DNA from: a bacterium
Lineage (GTDB): Bacteria; Cyanobacteriota; Vampirovibrionia; Gastranaerophilales; Gastranaerophilaceae
Direction of reading: 5' to 3'
Assembly: GCA_017470245.1 (NCBI GenBank)
Contig: JAFUEV010000072.1
Span: 1-64,000, forward strand
Length of the DNA: 64,000 nucleotides
The notes below the pieces were generated by a model. That model did not search any database and had not been told where the DNA came from. It saw nothing but the letters and a program-made list of their open reading frames with translations. The position numbers and the translations under genes were made by a program. This document shows, piece by piece, positions 9,336 to 18,606 of the stretch. Numbering within the stretch: the first letter of the stretch is position 1; each line of letters opens with the position of its first letter.

Positions 9336-10452
9336 TTTTATACCGGTATTTGAACCTGTCTTTACAGAAAAAGAAAAAGAATATCTCAATGACTGTATTG
9401 AGACAGGATGGATTGGTTCTAACGGTCAATATATTAAAAAATTAGAAAAAGATTTTTCAAAATATTGTAATCAACAATTCGGTAGCTGCGTTTCAAACGG
9501 AAGTGCGGCACTTGATGTAGCAATAAGAGCTATGAAAGATTTATATAAATGGGAAGACTTTTCTGAAATAATTATTCCCTCTTTTAATATAATTTCTGCA
9601 GCACAAAGTTGTATATATAATAAATTAAAACCAGTATTTGTTGATGCAGAGCCTAACACTTGGAATATAGATACAACAAAGATAGAAGAACAAATTACTC
9701 CCAAAACAAAAGCTATCGTAGTTGTACATATATATGGACTTCCATCTGATATGGAACCTATTGTTGAAATAGCAAAAAAACATAATTTAAAAATAATTGA
9801 AGATTCGGCACAAGCTCACGGTCAATCATATAGAGGTAAAAAATGCGGAAGTTTTGGTGATGTTTCAACCTTTTCATTTTTCACAAATAAACATGTAACT
9901 TGCGGTGAAGGCGGTATAGTTTTAACGTCAGATAAAGAATTACTTGATAAAATCAATTATTATAAGAACCTGTGTTTCACCAGCAATAAATTTGTCCACA
10001 ATGATTTGGGTTGGAACTATAGAATGTCTAATCTTCAAGCTGCTGTTGCTTGTGCTCAATTAGAAAACATAGATAAGACCATTGCGAAAAAAAGAGAACT
10101 TGGTTCTATATATCAAAATATGTTAAAAGATATTCCTGCAAAGCTTTCGGTTGATAAAACAGATTATGCAAACAATCATTATTGGATTTTTGGCATAGTT
10201 ATAGATAAAAATGTTCCAATAAATGCTAAACAAGCGATTATGAAAATGAGAGAAGAAAATATAGAAACACGTCCTTTCTTCTATCCTATGCATAATCAGC
10301 CTGTATTCAAAGAACTTGGAATATTGGATAATAAGAAAAGAGAAATTTCTGAAAATATTTATGAAAAAGGTTTTTACATTCCGATGGGAATGAATTTAAC
10401 ATTAACTACACTGGAATTTATATCAGAAAAAATTCACAACTTGTTTAAATAA
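9328..10452 (+). CDS. DegT/DnrJ/EryC1 (PerA-like) sugar aminotransferase
   Basis: 374 aa, PLP fold-type I enzyme that aminates a nucleotide-linked keto-sugar. Seen: SNGSAALDVAIRA for phosphate binding, the ring-stacking region IIEDSAQAHGQ, the Schiff-base Lys in FFTNKHVTCGEGG (~residue 190) and the substrate loop NYRMSNLQAA. It is followed 20 bases later by a GDP-mannose 4,6-dehydratase, which makes GDP-4-keto-6-deoxymannose. The pair is what GDP-perosamine synthesis needs, but related aminotransferases use other keto-sugars. Confidence 0.92.
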   Translation: MTDFIPVFEPVFTEKEKEYLNDCIETGWIGSNGQYIKKLEKDFSKYCNQQFGSCVSNGSAALDVAIRAMKDLYKWEDFSEIIIPSFNIISAAQSCIYNKLKPVFVDAEPNTWNIDTTKIEEQITPKTKAIVVVHIYGLPSDMEPIVEIAKKHNLKIIEDSAQAHGQSYRGKKCGSFGDVSTFSFFTNKHVTCGEGGIVLTSDKELLDKINYYKNLCFTSNKFVHNDLGWNYRMSNLQAAVACAQLENIDKTIAKKRELGSIYQNMLKDIPAKLSVDKTDYANNHYWIFGIVIDKNVPINAKQAIMKMREENIETRPFFYPMHNQPVFKELGILDNKKREISENIYEKGFYIPMGMNLTLTTLEFISEKIHNLFK

Positions 10453-10472
10453 TAATATATGGTAGAGGCAAA

Positions 10473-11489
10473 ATGAAAAAAGCATTAATAACAGGAATTA
10501 CAGGACAAGACGGAAGTTATTTAGCAGAATTACTTTTAACCAAAGGCTATGAAGTATACGGATTAGTCAGAATGTCATCTGACGATAATATGCAAAGATT
10601 AAAGGATATTATTTCAAATAAGAATTTGCATATTTTATACGGAGATATGACGGACGAATCCAGTATCTATAATGCTATTAAAACCTCTTTACCTGATGAA
10701 ATATATAACCTTGCAGCACAATCTCACGTTGGTTTATCTAAAAACTTTACGGAATATACAACAAACATTAATGCAATGGGGTTATTAAGGATTATTAATG
10801 TTGTAACATTTCTTGGCATTGATAAAAAAGTAAAAATATATCAGGCAACAACTTCTGAAATATTTGGTAATGCTAAAACAGATTTGTTAAATGAAGAAAC
10901 GGAATTAAATCCTTCAAACGCTTATGCTTGCGCAAAATGTTATGCATATTTACTTGCAAAATGTTACCGCAAACAAGGAATGTTTATTGTAAACGGAATT
11001 GCATTCCCCCATGAATCAAGAAAACGTTCCGACAAATTTGTAACAAGAAAAATAACAAAAGCAGCAGTAAAAATAAAATTAGGAAAACAAGATAAATTAT
11101 CGCTCGGTAATATATCAGTAAGAAGAGACTGGGGACATGCCGGAGATTATGTAAAAGCAATGTGGCTTGCAATGCAGCATGAAAATGCTGATGATTATAT
11201 TATCGCAACAGGCATTACAACAAGTTTAAAAGAATTGTGTATTAAAGCATTTAACATGCTTAATATAGAACTTGAATTTAAAGGCGAAGGTTTAGAAGAA
11301 AAAGCCTACGATAAGAAAACCGGTAAATTAGTTTTGGATATCGATAAGAATTTCCATCGTCCAAATGAACATAAAAATCCGACCGGAGATATTTCTAAAA
11401 TAAAACGCATTTTGGGCTGGGAACCGAAAATGACAATTGACGATATTGTAAAAGAAATGATAGAAGAAGATTTAAAGCTTGAAAATTAA
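10473..11489 (+). CDS. gmd: GDP-mannose 4,6-dehydratase-like SDR enzyme
   Basis: 338 aa extended SDR. The Rossmann glycine motif GITGQDGSYLAELLL (~residues 7-21) is diagnostic of Gmd. The catalytic region has ATTSEIFG and YACAKCYAY (Tyr/Lys), and the substrate segment reads NGIAFPHESRKRSDKFVTRK as in Gmd. It converts GDP-mannose to GDP-4-keto-6-deoxymannose, the probable substrate of the aminotransferase just upstream. The gene closes the co-directional cupin-aminotransferase-gmd operon. GDP-mannose supply would come from elsewhere or from the upstream nucleotidyltransferase. Confidence 0.9.
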   Translation: MKKALITGITGQDGSYLAELLLTKGYEVYGLVRMSSDDNMQRLKDIISNKNLHILYGDMTDESSIYNAIKTSLPDEIYNLAAQSHVGLSKNFTEYTTNINAMGLLRIINVVTFLGIDKKVKIYQATTSEIFGNAKTDLLNEETELNPSNAYACAKCYAYLLAKCYRKQGMFIVNGIAFPHESRKRSDKFVTRKITKAAVKIKLGKQDKLSLGNISVRRDWGHAGDYVKAMWLAMQHENADDYIIATGITTSLKELCIKAFNMLNIELEFKGEGLEEKAYDKKTGKLVLDIDKNFHRPNEHKNPTGDISKIKRILGWEPKMTIDDIVKEMIEEDLKLEN

Positions 11490-11497
11490 TAGAGTTT

Positions 11498-12199
11498 TTA
11501 CATTCCGAATCTGATTCTAATCATTGAAAAGAAAGCTTCAAAAACAATAGCAAGACACATTTTTGATTTGCCTTTTTGTCTTTCTTCAAAAACGATAGGA
11601 AATTCTTTTACATTACAACCTGCTTTAAGAGCTTTATATTTCATTTCAGCTTGGAATACATAGCCTTTTGCTTTAACAGATTCCAAGTTAATTTTTTCAA
11701 GTGCAGGTCTTGTATACGTATTAAAACCACCTGTCCAATCATCAAGACTGTGTCCCAATATCATTTTTGTATAAAAATTACCGCCTATAGAAATAAAGTT
11801 CTTATAAAAATTAGTTTCTTTTGTTATACCTTTATTTGTATAGCGAGAACCTATTGTTATATCAGCACCTTCCGAAATATATTTAGCCGCATCTTCAATT
11901 TTATCTATAGGATGAGAAAAGTCAGCATCAAATGACGTAAATAAATCATAACCATTCTGCAAGCCCCAAGTAAAACCATTTATATATGCCCTTGCAAGAC
12001 CACCTTTTCCTTCTAATGTTAATAAATTGAGATTAGAATATTTTTTTTGTAAATTTTTAACTATATCCCCCGTACCGTCAGGAGAAGAATCATCAACTAC
12101 CAAAATAAACTTATCCGGATACTTATTAAAAATTGACTCTACCATTAAACTTATATTTTCTGATTCATTATATGTCGGAATAACAATAAGGTGTTTCAT
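11498..12199 (-). CDS. Polyprenol/dolichol-phosphate mannosyltransferase-like GT2
   Basis: 233 aa from MKHLIVIPTYNESEN. A frame beginning 6 codons upstream (12217) lacks a ribosome site, whereas GGGAG precedes 12199. Motifs: VVDDSSPDGTG, SFDADFSHP (DXD), and the family signature KGYVFQAEMKYKALKAGC. Lacks C-terminal membrane helices, like short DPM1-type enzymes. It would transfer a hexose (mannose in characterised relatives) from a nucleotide sugar to a polyprenyl phosphate at the inner membrane. Convergent with gmd, 8 bases apart. Confidence 0.88.
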   Translation of the reverse strand: MKHLIVIPTYNESENISLMVESIFNKYPDKFILVVDDSSPDGTGDIVKNLQKKYSNLNLLTLEGKGGLARAYINGFTWGLQNGYDLFTSFDADFSHPIDKIEDAAKYISEGADITIGSRYTNKGITKETNFYKNFISIGGNFYTKMILGHSLDDWTGGFNTYTRPALEKINLESVKAKGYVFQAEMKYKALKAGCNVKEFPIVFEERQKGKSKMCLAIVFEAFFSMIRIRFGM

Positions 12200-12217
12200 A
12201 AAAAAATATACTCCCAT

Positions 12218-12699
12218 CCATAGATAATATTATAACAAAAAATTGAATTAAAAAGAAAATTTTATTATTCTTTTTCTATTTTTTAATATATATCAGAATT
12301 TTACCCATAATTTTTTTATAAAAGATTGTTTTTTATGTATTTTAAGCACCATGATTTGTTGAATATACGACCGTAGTTAATGAGGTAATAATTTATAATT
12401 GTAATTATATACAAAACTGTAGTAAAAACGTTAAAACCATGTTAAATTTATTTCAGCATCTATTGATTTGTAAGATTCCGAAACGAGTTCGGAGTTACAA
12501 TATAAATTAATTTGCATTTCTTTTACTGTAATATTTATAGAATTTCGTTCTGTTCATTTTTTAAATTTCCATTTTTGTTAATTATATCATTTTTATTTTT
12601 TAATACCTCCGCCCTTTTCTGACGTAGATATTATTTATAATCAAAGAATATAGCACTAAGGTGAGTGTTTTATTTTACGATTAAGGAAACTTTTGTTTT
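12218..12699. other. 482-bp intergenic region with one REP-like palindrome
   Basis: No coding signal on either strand. It is very AT-rich. The only clear structure is TCCGAA-ACGAG-TTCGGA at 12477-12493, which looks like a short REP-type palindrome. The region should contain the promoters for the genes on either side, but no strong consensus was found. Confidence 0.5.
12477..12493. repeat. REP-like palindrome
   Basis: TCCGAA ACGAG TTCGGA, a perfect 6-bp stem with a 5-base loop in otherwise featureless AT-rich DNA. It has no T-run, so a terminator is unlikely. Confidence 0.4.
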
Positions 12700-13161
12700 A
12701 TGAAATATCTTGATAATAACGAAATAAAAATAATACAGAAATATCTGCTGGAAAAAGAATATCTTAATAACTACAGCGATAATATTTCCCATTTATCGGA
12801 TGACGGAAACATCGAATTTAATTCTAAAAAAATTACAACTAAAATTGATGTAGATTTTTTTATGGAACGGGTAAAAATTTATCTTGTTTACCCTGCAAAA
12901 AAGAAAAAGAAAAACAAATCAGATGAAGAAAATGCACAAACAGAAATATTTGTTGCTGAGGATACGCCTAAAAATCGTTTAATAATAGATAAAGAATTTA
13001 AAATAGATGATGATTTTGAAAGCGTAAAAGTAGAAGGAAAAACTCATTTAATACCAAAATATTTCTTGACTGACAGTATAAAATCTCAAGATGAAAAGAC
13101 TTGGGAAATGATTTTTTATCAAATATTTTATAAAGAAATAACAGAAGCTATAAAACAATAA
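12700..13161 (+). CDS. Hypothetical protein, 153 aa
   Basis: Not recognised. Hydrophilic, charged protein without signal peptide or membrane helices. A lysine cluster (PAKKKKKNKSDEE, ~residues 65-77) splits two parts. The C-terminus (TWEMIFYQIFYKEITEAIKQ) is likely helical. AAGGAA lies upstream of ATG 12700. Followed 64 bases later by a membrane protein gene on the same strand. Codon use and AT content match neighbours. Confidence 0.65.
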   Translation: MKYLDNNEIKIIQKYLLEKEYLNNYSDNISHLSDDGNIEFNSKKITTKIDVDFFMERVKIYLVYPAKKKKKNKSDEENAQTEIFVAEDTPKNRLIIDKEFKIDDDFESVKVEGKTHLIPKYFLTDSIKSQDEKTWEMIFYQIFYKEITEAIKQ

Positions 13162-13225
13162 TTTAAAATCCAAAATAGTTTGTTTAAATGATTTAAAATT
13201 ATAATAAATTATTAATAATAACACT

Positions 13226-14458
13226 ATGATTAGAATAGTAGTACAAAAAAAATCATATATATTTCAATCAGCCATACTTATAATTATGCTTCTTTTTGTT
13301 CTGTTTATTATTTTTGGAGCTATATGGACGCATAATTATAAGGGAATTTATAAATTTGCACCGTTTATTATTCCTGTTATAATTTGTTTTTTTTGTACAA
13401 TAAATAAATCATTATATGTTTCTGATATGTACATAGAACCTGATCAAATAAGTTTATTATACAAAATCAGAAAAAGAAGACAAACAACCGTTATTATAAA
13501 AAAAGAAGATATAAAAAATTTTAGAGTAATTGTTGATGTAAATAAAAATGCGCAAGGACATATCAAATGTTATACAGAAGTATATATTGATAAAAAAGAC
13601 GGAAATACAATAAAATTTTATGAAAATCCTGAAGGACAATATACTAGAAACAGATATCACTTAATAATGGATTTACTAAAATATAGTAATGAAATTCCTA
13701 ATTTTTCTTATTGTGTAACAGGTACCGAACCATCAGCAAAAAAAGAGATAGAATACTTTTATAAAACAGGTCAAGAATTAACATTTACTGAAAAATTAAA
13801 AAACAAATTAAGCCCAAAAGCAGCTATTTCGGTTTCAAATAATTTAGAATCAGAGGATTCAAATACATACATCTGCTCTAAATGTAATAAAGAAGTTTCT
13901 GCTGAAAATAAAAAAGTATATAAAAGTGATGATGGTATAAGAGGCGAATATATTTGTAATGACTGTGCTAAAAAAATCGAACAAGAATATTATTTAGCCA
14001 CACAAAATGTAAGTCTAGTAAAAGCAACAATATCAGGTATTATTGCAAGTATAATTATAGGTGTATTATTCTATTGGAGCATTATTATAGCAAGTAAATA
14101 TTTTAATACAAAAGAGGTTATCCTTGTAGGTTCTGTCCTTTCAGGTTTACTTATTAGTATTATGTGTTCCTTCGGCGCAAATAAGAAAAAGGGATGGAAA
14201 ATCCAAATACTTTCCGGAATATTTACGATAATTACGATACTATATACAATAGGATTATATGTACTTAATATGGAATCATCAGCATCACTTTTCAAAACAT
14301 TATTTTTCTCAGATGCAAAAACATTTATATATTATATAAAAGTATTACCATTTTATCCATTAAAATTATTGGAATATGGGATTATAATAAATTTATTGGG
14401 CGGATTTTTTACAGCAGTATGTACTGCTAAAAGAGAAAAACTTGAATTAAAGAAATAG
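13226..14458 (+). CDS. Multipass membrane protein with internal zinc-ribbon
   Basis: 410 aa. Two N-terminal helices (~11-33, 40-60), then a PH-like/cytoplasmic stretch. A four-cysteine motif CSKC...CNDC at about residues 217-250 matches a zinc ribbon. Four C-terminal helices follow. No catalytic motif is recognised. A membrane-anchored metal- or nucleic-acid-binding module is possible, but the function is unknown. No obvious ribosome site precedes ATG 13226. Confidence 0.75.
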   Translation: MIRIVVQKKSYIFQSAILIIMLLFVLFIIFGAIWTHNYKGIYKFAPFIIPVIICFFCTINKSLYVSDMYIEPDQISLLYKIRKRRQTTVIIKKEDIKNFRVIVDVNKNAQGHIKCYTEVYIDKKDGNTIKFYENPEGQYTRNRYHLIMDLLKYSNEIPNFSYCVTGTEPSAKKEIEYFYKTGQELTFTEKLKNKLSPKAAISVSNNLESEDSNTYICSKCNKEVSAENKKVYKSDDGIRGEYICNDCAKKIEQEYYLATQNVSLVKATISGIIASIIIGVLFYWSIIIASKYFNTKEVILVGSVLSGLLISIMCSFGANKKKGWKIQILSGIFTIITILYTIGLYVLNMESSASLFKTLFFSDAKTFIYYIKVLPFYPLKLLEYGIIINLLGGFFTAVCTAKREKLELKK

Positions 14459-14528
14459 AATTTTATTTTGACATTCCATTATTGTTTTATAAATTAAAAA
14501 ATCATATAATAATGCCAGGAGGCAGGAT

Positions 14529-15596
14529 ATGATTGTAAAAACAATAAAATTAATTTTTGTATTTTTAATTTTCATATATTCAAACGTAGTATATGGTATT
14601 GAAGTACCGGAAACTGATAATTTGCCGGTACAATTAAATGATAAGGAAATATTTTTCCCGGGTGGATGGAAAGAAGCAAATATTAACGGTCAAAATTCCA
14701 GAATTGTAGTCCCTGCAAGAATATATAACATAAAAAAGAAAAAGTTTATTGACTTAAACACAGAAATGAAAATTCCGAGAAATAACTATGTCGCAGCTAA
14801 AGCAGGGAATAAGGTTTTAATTGCAGGTGGTAATGATATTAACAACAATTTATCTAATACAGCAGAAGTATATGATATTACCAAAAAGAGATTTGAACAA
14901 ATTAATGATTCGATATTTACTCATTGGGATCATTGGAGCAATATCTTTACATTAAAAGATAATCGAATTTATCTCATGCATTATTGTAAAGGGGAAATTT
15001 TCAATCCTTCAACAAACACTTTCAGCCTTGCAGGTGATGAAGATATAACAAATACAAATTTTTCCAAATTTAAACCGGTCTGCAATGCTTGTTTATTAAA
15101 AGATGGCAGAATAGCAAAATATTACGGAAAGAATTTTGTATTATATAACCCTTATACAAACGATACTAAAGATATTTCCGTTCCTGATTCTTTAAATTGG
15201 TCAAATAAACCTATTATTTTAGATAATGGAAACATATTATTTATTACTTGGGACGGAAATGAAAAAGGTTCTGTATTTGAGTTTTATCCGCAAAATAATG
15301 CATTTAGAAAAATTGTCGATTTAAACCCGAGTGCAACAGATATTAATTCAACATTATTAAATTCTGATACTATCTTAATGAAAAGAGGCATTATAAGGAT
15401 GCCTGACATTAATGCTACGTCTTATGACAGCGGGAAATGTTTTAATTCAGCATTATATAGTATACGTCAAAAGAAAATGTATCGAATGGAAAATACTTCC
15501 TGTGATTACAAAGGAAAAGAATACGTTTTTAAAAAGAATAATAAATCAGCTATAATATTTACAACAAATAGGAAACCGATTATTTATAAAATATAA
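14529..15596 (+). CDS. Secreted kelch/galactose-oxidase-like beta-propeller protein
   Basis: 355 aa with signal peptide (~1-23, ending VVYG). Kelch-type blades are visible: RNNYVAAKAGNKVLIAGG followed by SNTAEVYDITKKRFEQIND, then repeated D-G-I/R plus aromatic patterns. A strong AGGAGG site precedes ATG 14529. Probably exported and involved in glycan or protein binding, with no copper-oxidase residues evident. A truncated relative lies at 22772-23031. Confidence 0.8.
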   Translation: MIVKTIKLIFVFLIFIYSNVVYGIEVPETDNLPVQLNDKEIFFPGGWKEANINGQNSRIVVPARIYNIKKKKFIDLNTEMKIPRNNYVAAKAGNKVLIAGGNDINNNLSNTAEVYDITKKRFEQINDSIFTHWDHWSNIFTLKDNRIYLMHYCKGEIFNPSTNTFSLAGDEDITNTNFSKFKPVCNACLLKDGRIAKYYGKNFVLYNPYTNDTKDISVPDSLNWSNKPIILDNGNILFITWDGNEKGSVFEFYPQNNAFRKIVDLNPSATDINSTLLNSDTILMKRGIIRMPDINATSYDSGKCFNSALYSIRQKKMYRMENTSCDYKGKEYVFKKNNKSAIIFTTNRKPIIYKI

Positions 15597-15756
15597 TTTT
15601 ACCCGACAAAATTTTACTGTTGCAAAAAAGTTGCAAAACCTATTGGCATATTGTATTAACAAGTATGTGAAGTCTGGTAATGTTTAGCATAACAAAATAT
15701 TCACTATCAGATTACAAATGTTATTATGATAATATCAAAAAATAATAGGAGAAATT

Positions 15757-16041
15757 ATGAAAAATTTTATTTTGGCATTAGGTAGATTTTTTGTTAATGT
15801 AGGAATTATAATTCAACTAATAGCGGCATTATTTATTTCAATTATAGTTGGCATTTGCATTTCTTCATTAGACTATAGTACTAATGGTTTAAATATTTTT
15901 GTAGGGATTGGGACTTTTATTGTATTATTTATATTTATTATTATGTGCAACTTTTTATTATATCTTGTTATAAATATGCATGACAGTTTTATATCTATGG
16001 CAGAAAGTCTTAAAATAATTGCAAATGATAAAAAACAATAA
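15757..16041 (+). CDS. Small two-helix membrane protein, 94 aa
   Basis: Two hydrophobic segments (residues ~11-33 and ~44-70) flank a short loop, and the tail is charged. Good ribosome site AGGAG before ATG 15757. Its stop abuts the following BASS transporter gene, so it may be co-transcribed. Family not recognised. Confidence 0.7.
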   Translation: MKNFILALGRFFVNVGIIIQLIAALFISIIVGICISSLDYSTNGLNIFVGIGTFIVLFIFIIMCNFLLYLVINMHDSFISMAESLKIIANDKKQ

Positions 16042-16068
16042 GTGTTTGTAAAAAAAAGAGTTATTGAT

Positions 16069-17001
16069 ATGAACAAAATGAGCAAATTATCTGAATTTAT
16101 AGGGAAAAATATGGCAATCATAGTCTTGCTAATTGCATTTTTTTCGCTATTATTTTCAAACAAATTTTTATGGATAAAAACATCTTATATAAATTATTTA
16201 TTGATGATTATAATGTTTGGAATGGGCTTAACTCTAAAATCAGATGATTTTGTTTTGGTATTTTCTCATCCGAAGGAAATAGCATTTGGCACAGTTTCGC
16301 AATATTTAATAATGCCGCTTTTAGCGTTAAGTTTAAGCTATTTGTTTAATTTGGATTCAACTTTAACAGCAGGAGTCATTCTTGTCGGAACATGTCCCGG
16401 AGGAACGGCAAGCAATGTCATTACATATTTGTCGAAAGGCGATGTTGCTTTATCTGTTTGTATGACAAGTGTTAATACTTTATTATCACCTGTTTTAACC
16501 CCTTTGATTACATATTTAATGCTAAAAACAACCGTTGAAACAAATATATGGGCAATGTTTATCGGAATTATAAATGTTATTTTGGTTCCTATAATCCTTG
16601 GAATTATTGCAAACAAATTCTTTTCAAATTTCACAAAAAAAATTACTAAAATATTACCCGGAATTTCTGTTATTGCTATAAGTTTTATTGTTGCATCAGT
16701 TGTATCTCATAATGCCGAAAGAATTTTATCGGCAGGAGGCATAATACTTTTAATAGTTATCCTTCACAATATATCAGGATATATTGTCGGATTTTTTATA
16801 GGGAAATTATTAAAGTTAAATAATGCAAAAACAAAGGCATTTTCAATAGAAATAGGTATGCAGAATTCAGGACTCGCAACAAGCCTTGCAAACAGCACAT
16901 TTCCTACAATGCCTGAAGCAGCAGTACCTGGTGCAATATTTTCCGTTTGGCATAATATATCAGGAGCTATACTTGCAGCAATATATAGACGCTGGGGGTA
17001 A
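16069..17001 (+). CDS. Bile acid:sodium symporter (BASS) family transporter
   Basis: 310 aa with about ten hydrophobic segments. Signature stretches are VGTCPGGTASNVITYLSKGD and EIGMQNSGLATSLA, the crossover-helix motifs of BASS carriers. Family members move bile acids, pantoate or other organic anions with sodium. The specific substrate cannot be read here. The frame runs from GTG 16042, but ATG 16069 is preferred: AAAGAG lies 8 bases upstream and the preceding gene ends at 16041. Confidence 0.9.
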   Translation: MNKMSKLSEFIGKNMAIIVLLIAFFSLLFSNKFLWIKTSYINYLLMIIMFGMGLTLKSDDFVLVFSHPKEIAFGTVSQYLIMPLLALSLSYLFNLDSTLTAGVILVGTCPGGTASNVITYLSKGDVALSVCMTSVNTLLSPVLTPLITYLMLKTTVETNIWAMFIGIINVILVPIILGIIANKFFSNFTKKITKILPGISVIAISFIVASVVSHNAERILSAGGIILLIVILHNISGYIVGFFIGKLLKLNNAKTKAFSIEIGMQNSGLATSLANSTFPTMPEAAVPGAIFSVWHNISGAILAAIYRRWG

Positions 17002-17019
17002 ATTTTCATATATCAGGTG

Positions 17020-17036
17020 GGCAGGCATTGTCTGAC
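17020..17036. repeat. Degenerate copy of the GTCAGGC palindrome
   Basis: GGCAGGCATTGTCTGAC is an imperfect relative of the palindromes at 18061 and 18312. It lies just upstream of the zincin gene, so that gene is bracketed by copies. Confidence 0.45.
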
Positions 17037-17089
17037 AAAAATTCTTGCTATTCAATGCTATAATACCTATGTATCTATATTGGAGATTA

Positions 17090-18040
17090 ATGATGTCAGA
17101 TAATATAACAAATGAATCAAAAGTTATTGCAAGAAAACTTTATGACATTATACAAAATAAAAACAGCAACCCGGCTAAATTGTTTTATATTATAAGATTT
17201 AAAACTGACCCTGCGAACATTGATTGTATTATAAATGAGTATGAAAAGATAACAAAAGGGAATAATCTACAAGACGATATAAATCAGTATTTGAATTTTC
17301 ATTTAATATTAAAATATAGAATAAAATCAATTTTGAATTACTATTTGCATTTTGAGCATCTAAAAACAAGAATAAAAAATCCTTATTGGGAAGGTGAATT
17401 TTTTGATGTTGTAAGAAATGGGTCTATAATTACAATTTCCGGTTCGTCAACAAGACGAATTAACCTAGCTGCATTATTAAAGAACTTTAAATCTTCTTCT
17501 TCAAGAAGAAAATTTGTATATAGAATGGAAAATTTCCCTGGTGAAATTTTGATGGATATTGCGGCAGAACAATCTTCATTTAATATTCTCTCTGATAAAA
17601 AAGGCTATGTAAACCTGGGAAAGGGAATCAATGCATTAGCTTTTTATGAACCAACACCTGATGCAATCGCTATTTTTGAAAATAGTTCCGATGAAACAAT
17701 TGTACATGAACTTGGACATGCAGTAGATTATCTCTATATACAAGGTGAAAATAAAAGTTCTGCTGCAACTAACAAGAAATTTTGCAAAATTTTCGATGAA
17801 GAAATAAAAATACATAAGGAAGAACTGTTAAACATCCAAGATCCCCGAAAAAAAATATCAAACAATAAGAAAGAAATGATTGCAATATGCTATACACTAC
17901 TTATGTTAGGTTATTGCGAAGAACAAACAACAATTACTAAATATTTTCCAAATACTTTAAATTTCGCAAAAGAGCTAATAATATCTAACAGAACAAAAAA
18001 ACTTCAAAGAAGAATCCCCTATTACGATAGAAATAGGTAG
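17090..18040 (+). CDS. Putative HELGH zinc metallopeptidase-like protein
   Basis: 316 aa from ATG 17090/17093 (GGAG at 17082-17085). The longer frame from 17045 has no ribosome site. The core is IVHELGHAVDYLY (~residues 206-218), a zincin HExxH motif with a possible downstream glutamate ligand in the KKEMIAICY or EE segments, as in anthrax-lethal-factor-like peptidases. The N-terminal half is helical and charged without a signal peptide. Substrate unknown. A second HExxH protein of similar style is at 45144-45842. Flanked by palindromic repeats. Confidence 0.72.
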   Translation: MMSDNITNESKVIARKLYDIIQNKNSNPAKLFYIIRFKTDPANIDCIINEYEKITKGNNLQDDINQYLNFHLILKYRIKSILNYYLHFEHLKTRIKNPYWEGEFFDVVRNGSIITISGSSTRRINLAALLKNFKSSSSRRKFVYRMENFPGEILMDIAAEQSSFNILSDKKGYVNLGKGINALAFYEPTPDAIAIFENSSDETIVHELGHAVDYLYIQGENKSSAATNKKFCKIFDEEIKIHKEELLNIQDPRKKISNNKKEMIAICYTLLMLGYCEEQTTITKYFPNTLNFAKELIISNRTKKLQRRIPYYDRNR

Positions 18041-18060
18041 ATAGACTAATGCCAAGCATT

Positions 18061-18081
18061 ATGTCAGGCAGTGCCTGACAT
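18061..18081. repeat. Palindromic repeat, copy 1
   Basis: ATGTCAGGCA-G-TGCCTGACAT, perfect 10-bp arms. A near-identical copy starts at 18312 and a degenerate one is at 17020. No T-run follows, so this is a REP-type element rather than a terminator. Confidence 0.65.
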
Positions 18082-18311
18082 TTGGTAATTGATATTTTTG
18101 AAGTACGGATAATGTTATAAAATTATTTTATAAATTACCTCAGATGTTTATACCAAATGCATATATTTAAGAGAATCATTTAAACAAATATTGCAGAAAT
18201 ATCAATTTGAGATAATAATTAGTTTGTTGATAAAAAATTAGTTAATTATTAATATTCGTATTTCCGCAACCCGACAATGTGGTAATATCCGTAATGTTCA
18301 TAATGTCCATT

Positions 18312-18331
18312 ATGTCAGGCAGTGCCTGACG
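18312..18331. repeat. Palindromic repeat, copy 2
   Basis: ATGTCAGGCAGTGCCTGACG, the same palindrome as at 18061 with one changed end base, upstream of the RAYT locus. Confidence 0.65.
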
Positions 18332-18364
18332 TTTAACAATATTAGACTGTGGGAAACTATGACC

Positions 18365-18455
18365 TTCGCCTAAAGAATAGGAGAAGGTGCCGAAGGCAGA
18401 TGAGGTGTGAATGTTTTTTATTTTTCAGACCTCACCCCTACCCCCTCTCCTATCT
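18365..18455. repeat. Inverted GAGG/CCTC-type repeat pair
   Basis: TAGGAGAAGGTGCCGAAGGC (about 18377-18396) leading to GATGAGGTGTG faces the later CCTCACCCC...CCTCTCCTA segment. The two are inverted, imperfect versions of one G-rich/C-rich palindrome often found intergenically. This looks like a REPIN-style pair. Confidence 0.45.
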
Positions 18456-18479
18456 TAGTAGAGGGGAAAATAATAAATA

Positions 18480-18503
18480 GTAGGTGTGTCGTTTGACGCA
18501 CCG
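18480..18503 (+). repeat. REP palindrome, copy A (mismatched)
   Basis: GGTGTGTC-GTTT-GACGCACC, 8-bp arms with one G-T pair. Same orientation as copy B at 18582. Confidence 0.75.
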
Positions 18504-18581
18504 TCTAACTATAAATTTGTTTTATCAGACCTCCCCCCTAACCCCTCTCTCCTATCTTAGGAAAGGTGAAAATAATAAATT

Positions 18582-18606
18582 GTAGGGTGCGTCGTTTGAC
18601 GCACCG
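18582..18606 (+). repeat. REP palindrome, copy B (left flank of RAYT)
   Basis: GGTGCGTC-GTTT-GACGCACC, perfect 8-bp stem with tetraloop GTTT, preceded by GTAG. The exact 25-bp reverse complement is at 19177-19201 on the other side of the transposase gene. Confidence 0.85.
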
